Shown here in pieces: positions 1-13,509 of a stretch of 64,000 nucleotides of DNA. A program made the translations under genes and the position numbers. The stretch lies in the NCBI GenBank assembly GCA_027405735.1, contig JAPEHQ010000011.1, positions 1,054,001 to 1,118,000 on the forward strand, in the 5' to 3' direction. The notes under the pieces are model-generated. The model did not search any database. It was not told the origin of the DNA and was given only the letters and a program-made list of their open reading frames with translations. The number at the start of each line of letters is the position of its first letter. Within the stretch, counting starts at the first letter, position 1. Source of the DNA: Mucor racemosus. Taxonomy: Eukaryota > Mucoromycota > Mucoromycetes > Mucorales > Mucoraceae.

Positions 1-298
1 TTTTTGCATTAAATTAGCGCCTTTGTTTCGTAATCAGATCCTAAATTAATGTGAAACATATCTTATCAGAAAATTCGTACCCTTATTAGACAATAGATCA
101 AGAGTGATTCATAATTTACCAAACATTTAGCGGTATCAATAGCATTTGGCAGCGGTTTCTGGCAAGTAAAACAATAACAAAATTTTCAAAAGCATTTCTG
201 ACAGATTCAATTAATTCTAATAAATATGTATTTTATTTACATCACATATATATATAACACAACGAGTAGCAACAGCTCGCTTCTTCTTTATGACCATT

Positions 299-545
299 TC
301 ATCTTCTTTTTCTGCTTGATGTCTTTCCATTATACGATCTGTGTCTCTTAAGGCTATACCAACTATTAGTTTTAAAAACACATTCTTCCTCGTGCATCTT
401 TTTATCAACAGCTGTTAAATTTCTAACGTCATCCAAACCCGAATGATGTCTCCTTTGAAATTTCACATTATTTTTATACTTCACAGCCACATTGCGCGAT
501 GGTTCAAATAAAGGCCAGTTTGCATGACAAGTAGTCGCTTTATCA
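299..545 (-). pseudogene. ERI1-like 3'-5' exoribonuclease C-terminal remnant
   Basis: The minus strand reads an open stretch containing WPLFEPSRNVAVKY and then QRRHHSGLDDVRNL. HHSGLDD followed by RN is the last catalytic block (H-x4-D, ExoIII) of DEDDh exonucleases of the ERI1/THEX1 group, which trim small RNAs and histone or rRNA ends. Downstream residues (MHEEECVFKTN) resemble the family's next helix and strand. No start or upstream DEDD blocks were found, and the frame ends at a basic tail SSRKRR. I take it as a broken or partial gene; a real gene with unrecognised upstream exons is possible. The family call rests on one motif plus context. Confidence 0.4.
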
Positions 546-2280
546 TACGATAATGTTAAATCAGAAAACCAAATTGGTGATTTTCATGATGCTGGGAGTG
601 ATTGTCAAAATAACAATTGACGTTAGACTCCCACATATATAACTATATCAGAAGCGGCTACAATTGGCTTCATTTTTACAACAGAAAATGAAATAAAAAC
701 TTTACAAATGGCATAGACAAGAACAAGTTCAACATTGATAACCACAGAAACTATCACCACGGTAACAACAAATTTAACTTTGCCCATTACTTCTACAAGC
801 TATTCTATAACAAAAGTACCAACTACTATTTTAATGATAACCGCAGTCATTCTGGATTTTGTTTACGAATCCACAATCACATCTACTACTCGGATATCGA
901 CAGTTTTCGGGGCAGGTGCGATAGTACCTGGAGCTGAATATAAATAATTATAACTACAGCAATCATTCCAACTATCAAACCAACTGATACTATCACTAAA
1001 ATCTCATTTAAATATACAATTAGCAAAACATCAACTACATTAACAACAAACGTTTCAACTTCTGTCACTACTACTTATGATTTGGAGACAATATCAACCA
1101 TGATGTAGAAGTTTGGGTATTTTTAGAGAATTTACCAAGTGAATTGCATCTGAAGCAATAAAACAAATTGCATGTATTTTTTATGAGCTACTAAATTATG
1201 ATATAACTATTCTTTGGTATATCATAAGCTAATAAATTGATGTAAGAATCCTTCAAAATCAAATACATAAATTGTCTGGTATTCAATTATTATTACCAAA
1301 TACAGAAATTCAGGTACGAGACGGGTTTCAAACCCAGAAATTCAGGTACGAAAGATACAACCTTACATAGTTAACTTTTATGAGATAATCTATATGTATT
1401 CTACGCAAGTAAGCATTTTATCAGCTCCATCAGCACGTGTTAGTAGCACAAATTGTTGTAAATGGAAAAGAATATGCAACCTAGCGCTCAATTTATTAGA
1501 ATATAAGCAAATGAAACATTATTTGTGTCATTTTTGTTTTGCTTATACGCGTCCATATATCGTAAATATATAATAAGTATGATTTGGTAAAGAAAAATAT
1601 TATTTTCATATTAGATTCTTATGTTTTGCATACCTTGTTACAATTTTTGTAGCGTAAAGTGAATAATCCAATGAATATATAAAAAAACAATCTCATATGT
1701 TATTATTCAATATCGCCAGTATCAAAATCTGATTAACGAAAGATATTTAATCACATTAACATGTATTGTTGTTGCAATTGTTTGTATTCGGATAAAAGTA
1801 TGTTGATAATGATATCTAATAGTCGCGGCGATCTGAATTTGTTAATTTTTAGTGGCATCGCGCTTTGCCGCGCCTTGGCCGTTTAAAATTCAATTAATAA
1901 TGCATTCTAACAGATTAGTAATTTTTTTCCTGCAACACAACATAACTTAAATTATTTTACGCAGCAGCAAGAAGCGAAACAATTTAATCATTAATTATGT
2001 CAAAATTATGTATAGGTCGATGATGAAATATTGTTTTCTCCACTTGAAAATGGATTTTTATCATCCCCCTCCCCTCTTTTTATATTTGATTTAAAATGAA
2101 GTCAATATTATAATAATGTGGGGTCCAGGCAATGGCTTTGTTTATTATTTTCTGGAAAAAAGGAGATAGAAAGGGGACATCTTAACAGTCTTTTCTAAGA
2201 ATGGAATGATGATATTTAAAATAGATTACATGCGAGTTGCACAAAGGAGGATAATGAATCTATTAGACGTGTTGGATATG
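546..2280. other. Spacer upstream of RNR2, no supported gene
   Basis: No convincing gene is seen. Positions 735-1100 are rich in ACT/ACA/TCT triplets and translate on the plus strand as a Thr/Ser/Ile-rich stretch of about 70 codons broken by stops. This may be low-complexity DNA or a decayed cell-surface protein. At 1303-1363 a 17-nt direct repeat (CAGAAATTCAGGTACGA) flanks the small palindrome GGGTTTCAAACCC. An ACGCGT hexamer at 1547-1552 is probably too far away to act on RNR2. Confidence 0.5.
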
Positions 2281-2374
2281 ATCGCGTAGAATTTTTAATA
2301 AACAACGCGCTCTAAAAAAATTTACTATTCGTCGTAGTATAGTCACGTAAATAAATGAAAAAAAAGTATAAAAG
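2281..2374 (+). promoter_or_regulatory. RNR2 promoter: two CGCG-core boxes and TATA
   Basis: TCGCGT at 2282-2287 and ACGCGC at 2305-2310 resemble MluI cell-cycle boxes (consensus ACGCGT) or E2F-like sites bound by MBF-type factors in fungi. TATAAAAG at 2367-2374 lies about 75 nt before the ATG at 2449. RNR small-subunit genes are classic G1/S targets in yeasts, so the arrangement fits S-phase control. That control is inferred, not shown. Confidence 0.5.
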
Positions 2375-2448
2375 AGTACACGAATATCCCCAATATTGAA
2401 CATCTTTATACCTTTTTCATTTATACAACAAACCTAATATAAACAACA

Positions 2449-3576
2449 ATGTCTGCTACTATCGAACCTACCTCTCAATTGGCCAAGTTATCTGTGAATG
2501 ACACTCAAATCAAAAAGTTAAATGACACCGTTGAAGGTGAGGAAGTTGAAGATATCCTCAGGGACAACACTAGACGTTTCTGTTTATTCCCCATCAAGTA
2601 TCATGAGGTAAATTACTATTTAGATATATATATCACCCATCCCCCCATCTAATCTCATATATTTTATCAGATCTGGCAATTCTACAAGAAGGCTGAAGCT
2701 TCTTTCTGGACTGCAGAAGAAATTGATTTATCTAAAGATCAACATGATTGGGAAAACAAGATGAGTGAAAACGAAAGATATTTTATTTCTCGTGTATTGG
2801 CTTTCTTTGCAAGTGCCGATGGTGTTGTAAATGAAAACTTAGTTCAAAACTTTTGTGATGAAGTCAAGATTCCTGAAGCTAAATGTTTCTATGGTTTCCA
2901 AATTGCTATCGAAAATATTCACGCTGAAACATACAGTCTCTTGATCGATACTTATATCAAGGATACCGCTGAAAAGGAGATGCTCTTTGATGCTATTGAA
3001 ACCATTCCTTGTATCAAGAAGAAGGCTGACTGGGCCTTCAAATGGATCTCCGGTAATGACTCCTTTGCTGAAAGATTGGTTGCCTTTGCTGCTGTCGAAG
3101 GTATTTTCTTCTCCGGTTCATTTGCCTCCATCTTCTGGCTCAAAAAGCGTGGTCTCATGCCTGGATTGACTTTCTCTAATGAATTGATCTCTCGTGATGA
3201 AGGTCTTCATACTGACTTTGCTTGTCTCTTGTACACTCATCTCAAGAAGACTCCCTCTGAGGAACGTGTAAAGAGCATTATTGTTGAAGCTGTTGGTATC
3301 GAACAAGAATTCTTGACTGATGCTTTGCCTGTTAACCTTATTGGTATGAATGCTAAGCTCATGTGCCAATACATTGAATTTGTTGCCGACAGACTTATGG
3401 TTGCTCTTGGCCTCGATAAGATTTACAATGTCTCCAACCCCTTTGATTTCATGGATATGATTTCTCTCCAAGGAAAGACCAATTTCTTTGAGAAGCGTGT
3501 TTCTGACTATCAACGTGCTGGTGTTATGAACAAGACACCTGTTGAAAAGACCTTCACTTTGGATGCCGATTTCTAA
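2449..3576 (+). CDS. RNR2: Ribonucleoside-diphosphate reductase small subunit (R2)
   Basis: Makes the diferric-tyrosyl radical cofactor used by the large subunit to reduce ribonucleotides to deoxyribonucleotides in the cytosol. Two exons, 2449-2607 and 2671-3576, give 354 residues, a little shorter than yeast Rnr2 because of a short N-terminus. All metal and radical residues are visible: Asp72 (EEIDLS), Glu134 and His137 with radical Tyr141 in ENIHAETY, Glu196 (VEGIFFSG), Glu230 and His233 (DEGLHTDF). The C-terminus FTLDADF is the usual tail that docks on the large subunit. The 63-nt intron has GTAAAT/CAG ends. It converges on the CysRS gene with 447 bp between stop codons. Confidence 0.97.
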
Positions 3577-4023
3577 ATTAACTTATTATACACATCATAT
3601 TATATTATTATTATTATTATTAACTTTCAAAAGAAAAAAAACTAACTGTAAATATATCCATTAAACGACAAAGACATCGCTCCCTCCTCTTATTTTTTTC
3701 TATAATTATTCAAAAAAATAAAATATTTCAAATTATAAACTGAAAACATTTAAAATCAACTTGAAAGGCATAATTTTTATTCATTAGATTGTTTACTAAA
3801 AAAAAATGGAGCGCCAGTTTCATTGCAAATTTGGTATAGCAATGGAGTAAGCAAAAAATGCGAAAAGAATGAGCAATGTACCTTGATGAATTATGCCTTT
3901 TTAGGTTCTAAAAAATACTTGGAAAACAACAACTACTATGTATTTGGTGAGACCGATAATCATGAACATTATTCATTTTTGATGATAGTTTGATATAATA
4001 GAGTAAATTTTATTTATAAACGT
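3577..4023. other. Convergent 3' region between RNR2 and CysRS
   Basis: Both genes end here. TATTATT runs and AATAAA-like sequence (around 3716-3721) would serve RNR2 polyadenylation. No further gene or structure is seen. Confidence 0.6.
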
Positions 4024-6698
<2,675 letters not shown>

Positions 6699-8364
6699 TA
6701 TATTTATCGTTCGTCGGGCTGAAATGTTATTTAAATACGATTTTTTAGGTAAGTGAACTGAAGAACGTAGTATTACTGTTACAAATGGCAAAATACGCAT
6801 GTAACAAAATATTATCAAATGAAAATTTTGACTCACTTCTTGTCCTTGTAAGTTTCTTGCTGGAAAACAAAAAAAAAAATTGAGAAACAATTATTGCTAT
6901 TTATAATAATGTAACCAGAATGGATTGTAGTGGCTTAGGTTATCATGAAATGTATTGCAACAATGAGTCAATGGCATCGACCAACAGCATAATATTAAAA
7001 GAACCGCAGTAATTGCAATAAATCGTATTAGAAAAAAACACATGATATATCGAAAATGTGGATATACGAAGAGAAATCATGGATTAAAAATTGTATTATT
7101 CAATCAATAGAAAGAAAACTACCACTACAAACCAGACTTGTTTCTAATCGATTTGAAAATGTGCAGGAAAGTTTTTGTAGAGAATTTCGTGCTAAAGCTT
7201 CCCTATGTTGAGATATTGTGTATAGTTTCTGTGAATAAACAATCTAGCAGTTATACCTTAAAGCTTATATCATCTTCAGTACCTTATTGTTTGGTTTTAT
7301 ATCTTGGAATCATCAAATACAACCAGAAAATACAGGTAATAAGACGAAATCGGAGTTTAAATTCTTAATCGGTTTACCGGATTTTTTGACCTGGTTTGCC
7401 ATTTCTTTGAAAAAATTTGAGCTTTAAGCAATTTTTAAGACATGTAAAAAGCTTAAAACTTACAATATAATGCTAAGTAAACATATACCATATTAGTTGA
7501 AATACAATTTCTAATTTTTTTTATAAAAATTTGCGAGCAAAAAAGCTGCGCAATCATCAAAAATATTGCATTTTGAATAATCATCAAAAAGTCGAGAAAT
7601 CAAATTTGCAACCCTTAAAAGAACAGTTTCAGCACAAACATATGAGTGCTAGGATTATTTGCCTCATATATATATCATATGAAAAAATCAGTGTTTCGGG
7701 GTGAAAAATCGCATTTTCTCCAAATTGCAATTTTGCCTTTACTATGGTAAGGCAAAAATCGAAGCGAGATTATGGATCGATAAAATTTGAAAGGATACAT
7801 TGAAAAGCTACTACGATCAAAAAGTAACCGTTTGGTATAGTTCAGAGCAATTGAAATAGTCCTGATCGTCAGATAACGTTCTTTGAAACGGTGATTTTTG
7901 CCATTTTTGGTGAAACAATAACATTGCGTTGTACGTTATTACCATCGAATTTGATGTTCTGCTATACTATACCATAGCTTCAGCAAGCTATTTTGGCAGC
8001 TATGATCTTGGGCCTCAATTTAAACTTTTAGTAATCCATTAAAATTTATTTTAGAGAAGGTATAATGGTAAAAAGATGTTAATGTCTTTAATGCATATAT
8101 GAATATTAAATCTCGAGGATTTTTTTCAGGCGTACTCCAACATAAATATACAGGCCTTATGTTTCAAGATGTATTCTAGCTACTTATTTTATATGCTTGT
8201 ATTTTTATTTTAAATAAAATTCATGTCATTTTGTATTTTGTTGTTATGTTCAATTATATTTTAATTTTTCTCTCTTAGACACATTGCTACGCAGCCTCTT
8301 GACATTGTGAGATAAACACTACTCATGTGTGTGAATAAACACAAGAAAGAGAAAGGTGTGGCTT
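6699..8364. other. Intergenic, no gene seen
   Basis: AT-rich spacer between the CysRS start and the zinc-finger gene. Short open frames (for example 7138-7368, plus) have no recognisable family features. No tRNA, inverted repeat or coding signal was recognised. Confidence 0.45.
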
Positions 8365-10408
8365 ATGGATCATTCGAAACAAGAGTTATGTCTGTTTTGC
8401 CTCCTTGATTTTTGGCTTTTTTCCTACCATTTCAAACAAGAGCAGAAGATGAAGAAAAAGATTTCTGTTGTCATCAAACGAGAAACCCTTACAGTGGGTT
8501 CTGTACATGATAGAGCAGTTGATGAAGAAACAGCTATGGACGCAAAAAGTGACATACCTAAGCGCCAAACAAAGATGAAAAGTGAACCCTGTGTAAAGGA
8601 AGAGGTTGCATTGGATTTGACAGTCGACCAATTAGTCAAAGATGTCAAAAATTGTCGAAATCAAAAACCAAAGCAACCAAAAATCACGTCTAGACCCAAA
8701 AGGAAAAAGCATGTAAATGAAAATTTAGAAAGCGAAGACCTGGTTACTGAATTCAAAGAAGAAAATACAAAGCCAAAGATATCTTTAACTGGTACGAAAC
8801 ATAACTCAACTACTGTAACATAACATACAAGACTAACAGTAAATTTATGCAGATAAAAATAGCCTTGTTGATAATCAAGAATTTGATTTTTACTGCTGCT
8901 TGTGCAATGAAGAAAAAAAAGATTATTTTTCATTCATGAACCATTTCAGAGTTGACCATCATCTAGATTCCAGAAGGACAAATATCAAACACCCTTACTT
9001 GAAACCAGATGTCGATGATCCAAACTTCTACTGCCGATCCTGCGAAAATACATATAGAAACAATACCTTATATAGAATCCATTTAAAATCTGTCCACAAA
9101 ATGATTTTGGTAGCATTAAGTGGACCAAATAAGGGCAAAAGGAGAGTAAAGGAATCCGTTTTACCTGATCCTGAAGATCCAAATCATTATTGCCGTGTCT
9201 GCAAGAAAACATTCCAGGCTTTGGGGAAATATCGAAGTCATTTAAGAAGTTTCCACCGTATGCTACCAGCACCTATGAATGTTAAATTTGTCGACGTTGC
9301 CCCTGATCCTGACGACCCCAACTTTCATTGCAAGGCATGTCTTAAATCATATCGAAATATAAAAAGCTTTCGCGCACATATACGGGCTATCCACAAAATG
9401 AAATTAGAGCGACTAAAGTTTGTAAAAAGAGCTCCAACTATTCTTCCTGATTGGAATGATCCAGATTATTACTGCAGATCATGCGAAATTACTTATAACT
9501 CAGTAGAAGAATATCATTCCCATTGTACAATTACTCATGGCATGGAATCTTCATCCGAAAAATTAAAAGAAAGGCTTCCCGACCCAGATGACCTTGATTT
9601 TTACTGTAGAGTTTGTGAAATGTATGAAAAAGATCGACCCACATTTCGATACCACTGTCGTCATGTACATCATATGAAGCTCCGTCGATTATATCATGGA
9701 CCTAAAGCAGATCCTACTATTCTTCCAGATGCTTTAGATCCAAATAATCATTGTAGAACATGTGATAGTGATTTCTCGAGTAGGTCTGTTTATCGAGTTC
9801 ATTTACGCAGCGTTCATTGTATGTGGGATCTACCGCCCTTACGCACAACACTAAAAAATGTTCTTCCTGATACAAATGACCCTAATTTCTATTGTCGCAG
9901 CTGCGATCAGACTTTATCTTCAAGACATAGCTTTTCGCAACATAATCTTAATGTTCATTTCATACAACAGCCGCCAACATCGCAACAAAATCAAGATGGT
10001 ATTCTCCTCCCTGATGTAAATGACCCTAATTTCTTTTGTCGTACCTGTCAAAGAAAGTATCAAGACAGAAGCAGCTATCGCAATCATCTCAAAGGAACGC
10101 ATAAAATGGTTTTAAAGTCTTTGCTAAGAAAAGGTGGCTACGATCCTAATTTTTCCCCTGATCCCTATGATCCTAATTTCTTTTGTCGCGTGTGCAAAAT
10201 TACAAAACAATCATGGAAACTATATCGTACTCACTGCAGACAAGTTCATAGGATGAAGTTGGGACCTTTCCGTAAGCCTTTCGTTAATCCTGATGCAGAA
10301 ATTGATTTAAAAAATCCAGATCTTTATTGTGCAGTATGTGATACACGATTGTCAACTAGTCATGGTTGGAAAAGACACTTACGTAGAACTCATAAATTGG
10401 AAATATAA
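8365..10408 (+). CDS. Eleven-finger C2H2 zinc-finger protein
   Basis: Two exons, 8365-8791 and 8853-10408, joined by a 61-nt intron with a CTAAC branch site at 8833-8837; about 660 residues. The first 145 residues are charged and Lys-rich with no domain recognised. Then come eleven fingers of the form C-x2-C-x12-H-x4-H, spaced about 45-55 residues. Most are introduced by an acidic linker LPDxxDPN(F/H)YCR and close with H-K/R-M. This linker differs from the TGEKP linker of DNA-binding tandem fingers, so each finger may act separately. Nuclear DNA, RNA or protein binding is the family inference; the target is unknown. The true start is uncertain: ATG 8450 (MKKKISVV) is an alternative. Confidence 0.85.
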
Positions 10409-10869
10409 AAGCCTGAAAAAGAAAAAAGACGACTCAAAATACAGAAATATTACGGAACAATTATTATAATTTAAACAATAAAGAAGAATTGAAATCGTTC
10501 ATGTTTTTCGAGCGCATACATAAGTTGATGAATATTGTAAAAAAAAGGCCAAGGAAATCAATGCTAATGTAGCCTTAACTAAAAGCAAGAGTACGAGGCT
10601 TTTTTTATAATCACCTCAAAACTAGGATACCATTTTGTATATATATAAACTACAGCATATTTTGGGAACTTCAGCCCATGTGGATCGATATTCATTTGTT
10701 CCGAGCATATTTCCAGTTGCTTGGTTTTTTTCAATCAGAGGAAGAGATAATTTATTTTGGATTTTTTGCTATACTCCTTCAAAAACAATTGTTAGTTAAT
10801 GAAATCAAGATATGTCATTCTTAACTTCATTGCGCCTTAAGAGCAACTTTAAAATTCAATTTTGAACCA
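10409..10869. other. Spacer downstream of the zinc-finger gene
   Basis: Holds the 3' end of the zinc-finger transcript (AATAAA-like CAATAAAG at about 10477) and AT-rich sequence leading into the R1 repeat. Nothing else recognised. Confidence 0.45.
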
Positions 10870-12690
10870 TTATTTGATTTTATAAATATTTTCAAAGAAT
10901 ATCTGAAACGGTTCCTCATATACAAAATAGTTTAAGCAAGTACGCATTTTCACTTTCCCATTTCCACAGCAACTCAGGGAAACTGAACCTTTGCAATTCT
11001 GTGGATAAACTCTAGACATATCCACCATTGCAACGACGGGAGTTCATTTGGATTCATATTCGGCGAGAACTGGTGAGCTTACTAATCTTAGTTGTTTTTG
11101 GTGTAAATAAATAGCAGGTGATCAACTTGTTGTTCAAACTTATCGAATGCATAATATGCATAATAACTCATGGAAGCTGATATCTGTAATACTTGTACTA
11201 CCTGTCCATACCTATGAGGTTTTCAAATAATTTTCGAATGTTTTCGCCCAATATTGAATCGAGTCACATAAAATATTCAAAGGAGATGTAAATTCACTTT
11301 ATAAGCCATTGATATCTCTCGGAAAATAGAAATACTTATAGCAGAATATAAGCGCACTGGGCAAACATTAACCAAAATTGACCAAGATTGACTTAAAACT
11401 GATTATAAAAAATTGAGCACCTAAATTGAGGTATTAGTTTTTTGTATTCACAAGATAAATCTAACTCTAAGCTCCTCTGAATTTTTTGTTTCAGCAAAAA
11501 ATATTGATTTTTCGTCGAGATAATCAAAGTAATAAATCACATTACAGCATAAGATCTATGATAACTGAGTTTCAAAATCGATTTATCGAATCTATCAGAA
11601 AATGATCAAAAAAACAAATTTGTTTAAATGCTTTTGAACCGCAAAGTAAGTCGACCTAGCAAATTAAATGGTTTTTGTACAGTTTTAAATTCTGCATCCA
11701 TCCAAGCTAAATTCAGACAAATGTTTTACATTAAGTTTCGAGTAAAATGCATTTGAAAATTTGGAGGTTTTTTGACGATACCCATCAAATTTTATAAATA
11801 TATTTTAAATATAAATTATTGAAATAGTGTGCAAAAAAATTATCTATCGAATGAGCTATTGCTGAACCTTTTAGCTACATTATTCATGGAAAAAACAAAA
11901 TTTTTGTCCAATTTTTTTTTCAGATTCAGAATTTGGGATGAGGGTATATAAGGGAAAATGGAAGCTAGAAATAAAGGTATATTTTTATACACATTTTTGA
12001 GGATATTTCCACGAAAAATCAATATTTTTAAAAAAAACTAAATTGGATCCGAGAGAGCTCCACGAGCTTGATGACATGAATGCAAAAAAATGTTGCTCAA
12101 TTTAACCAATATTTTGAAAACTACTATAGAAATGCCCAAAAAAATGAAAAAAAATAAAAGTGCTCAGAATTTTTTTATATTAAAATATATTATAGAGCAC
12201 TTTAAAACAAGTAAGTTTTATTATTAAAAAGTGTTAGTATAACTTAATTATTTCTAGAGATATGAAGCCTCGAAGTTTTCAATCCTTTAGGAGTGGAATA
12301 CGCGTAAAAATCTGAAACATTATCACTCAAAAATTAATACTAACTGAAAAAAATAGGATATTTCCGGATACTTGTTTTTGGATTAAAGGTGAACATCTCA
12401 GGTACATTGGGATATAATTTTATCTTGGCGTTATTTAATAAAAAAAAAGTAGAGCAGGGATGAAAAGTGAGTCCCAATTTTAAGGAAAAAGCAGTGGATT
12501 TTACGTGTTTTTGAACCTTTCATGAGATATAACATGAATTCAGGAATAGCTAGCATAATACGACCAAGTCATACCTATTTAGTGGTCTCTGAGGCATATC
12601 CTAAAAAATGTTTATTATGATGAGGTTCAGTTATAGAAAAGAAGGCACGCTCTGGTTTTGAAGATTGAAACTATGAAATACTTTTTTTTT
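10870..12690 (+). repeat. R1 dispersed repeat, copy A
   Basis: Homologous by eye to the copies at about 16.1, 34.4-36.3, 44.8-46.1 and 59.5-61.6 kb and to fragments at 31.5 and 55.8 kb. Shared landmarks include CCATTTCCACAGCAACTCA (about 10958), GGAAGCTGATATCT (about 11173), TTGGAGGTTTTTTGA (about 11761) and TCTCAGGTACATTGG (about 12398). Copy A is one of the longest. The open frame seen in other copies is interrupted here by a frame change in an A-run near 12030, but still ends in the shared FKTSKFYY-stop segment. The borders are approximate, and no terminal inverted repeats or target duplication were seen. Confidence 0.75.
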
Positions 12691-13507
12691 GAAAATTCAA
12701 ATTTAATATTAAAATTCATTTTAAGTTATCGACGAGCATAGTTTCTTCGTGTACTACAGCAAGTCAAAATCGGTTGTGAAGGACAGAACGAACAAAATAA
12801 ATTGTAATTTTCTTTTTATAGATTAATTAGTAAGAAAAATAATTACACAAATATCATAGAGTGTCATTATTTAGCTTCTACATAGAAAAAATCTAAAAAT
12901 CAATTTTTATTATATATGCAATGAAATGACACCTTTTATAGACCAAAGTCGCCATTGTCATTTTAGAAAAATAACTGATCTCGATTCGTACCTGAATCTC
13001 GCTCCATAAGGACTGAGTTCCAATCAGATCCCAATAAGCATTACGAGGAAACTCTATATTGCTGGTGCCTGTAAAAGGAAGTATTCCTGATCAAAATACA
13101 ACCTTCTACAACACGACACCTATGATATAAAGCTGTACTTATGTTGTATTAATAATATATTCCAAAACTCCTGTTCATAAAACCGCAGTTGCAGTAATTC
13201 TAGATAAGGAATCACATCCCATAAAAATAAGCTCAGTTGCATTTTAAATTATAACTGGAATGTTGAAAGATCAACATCCATCTAATGATATTCTATCATA
13301 TCAAACAAAGTATCAACATCTCAACCAAGTATCTTATAAAAGAATGTCAATAAAAGACATTATGATTGAACACCTGTAAAATAGGAATCAACACACAAAC
13401 ATCCACTATTTTACAATTCCTATAAATATAGCATACTTTATGAAGATATCATTCTTTTTCTTCAGATTTCTTTTAATCACAATAAAACCGTGGAAAGACT
13501 ATAATTG
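12691..13507. other. Spacer between R1 copy A and the Tc1-like element
   Basis: AT-rich DNA without a recognisable gene or repeat partner in the window. Confidence 0.4.
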
Positions 13508-13509
13508 TA

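Noticed and set aside
3118..3513. 131-codon frame antisense to RNR2
   Set aside because: Shadow of the conserved RNR2 coding strand, with no features of its own.
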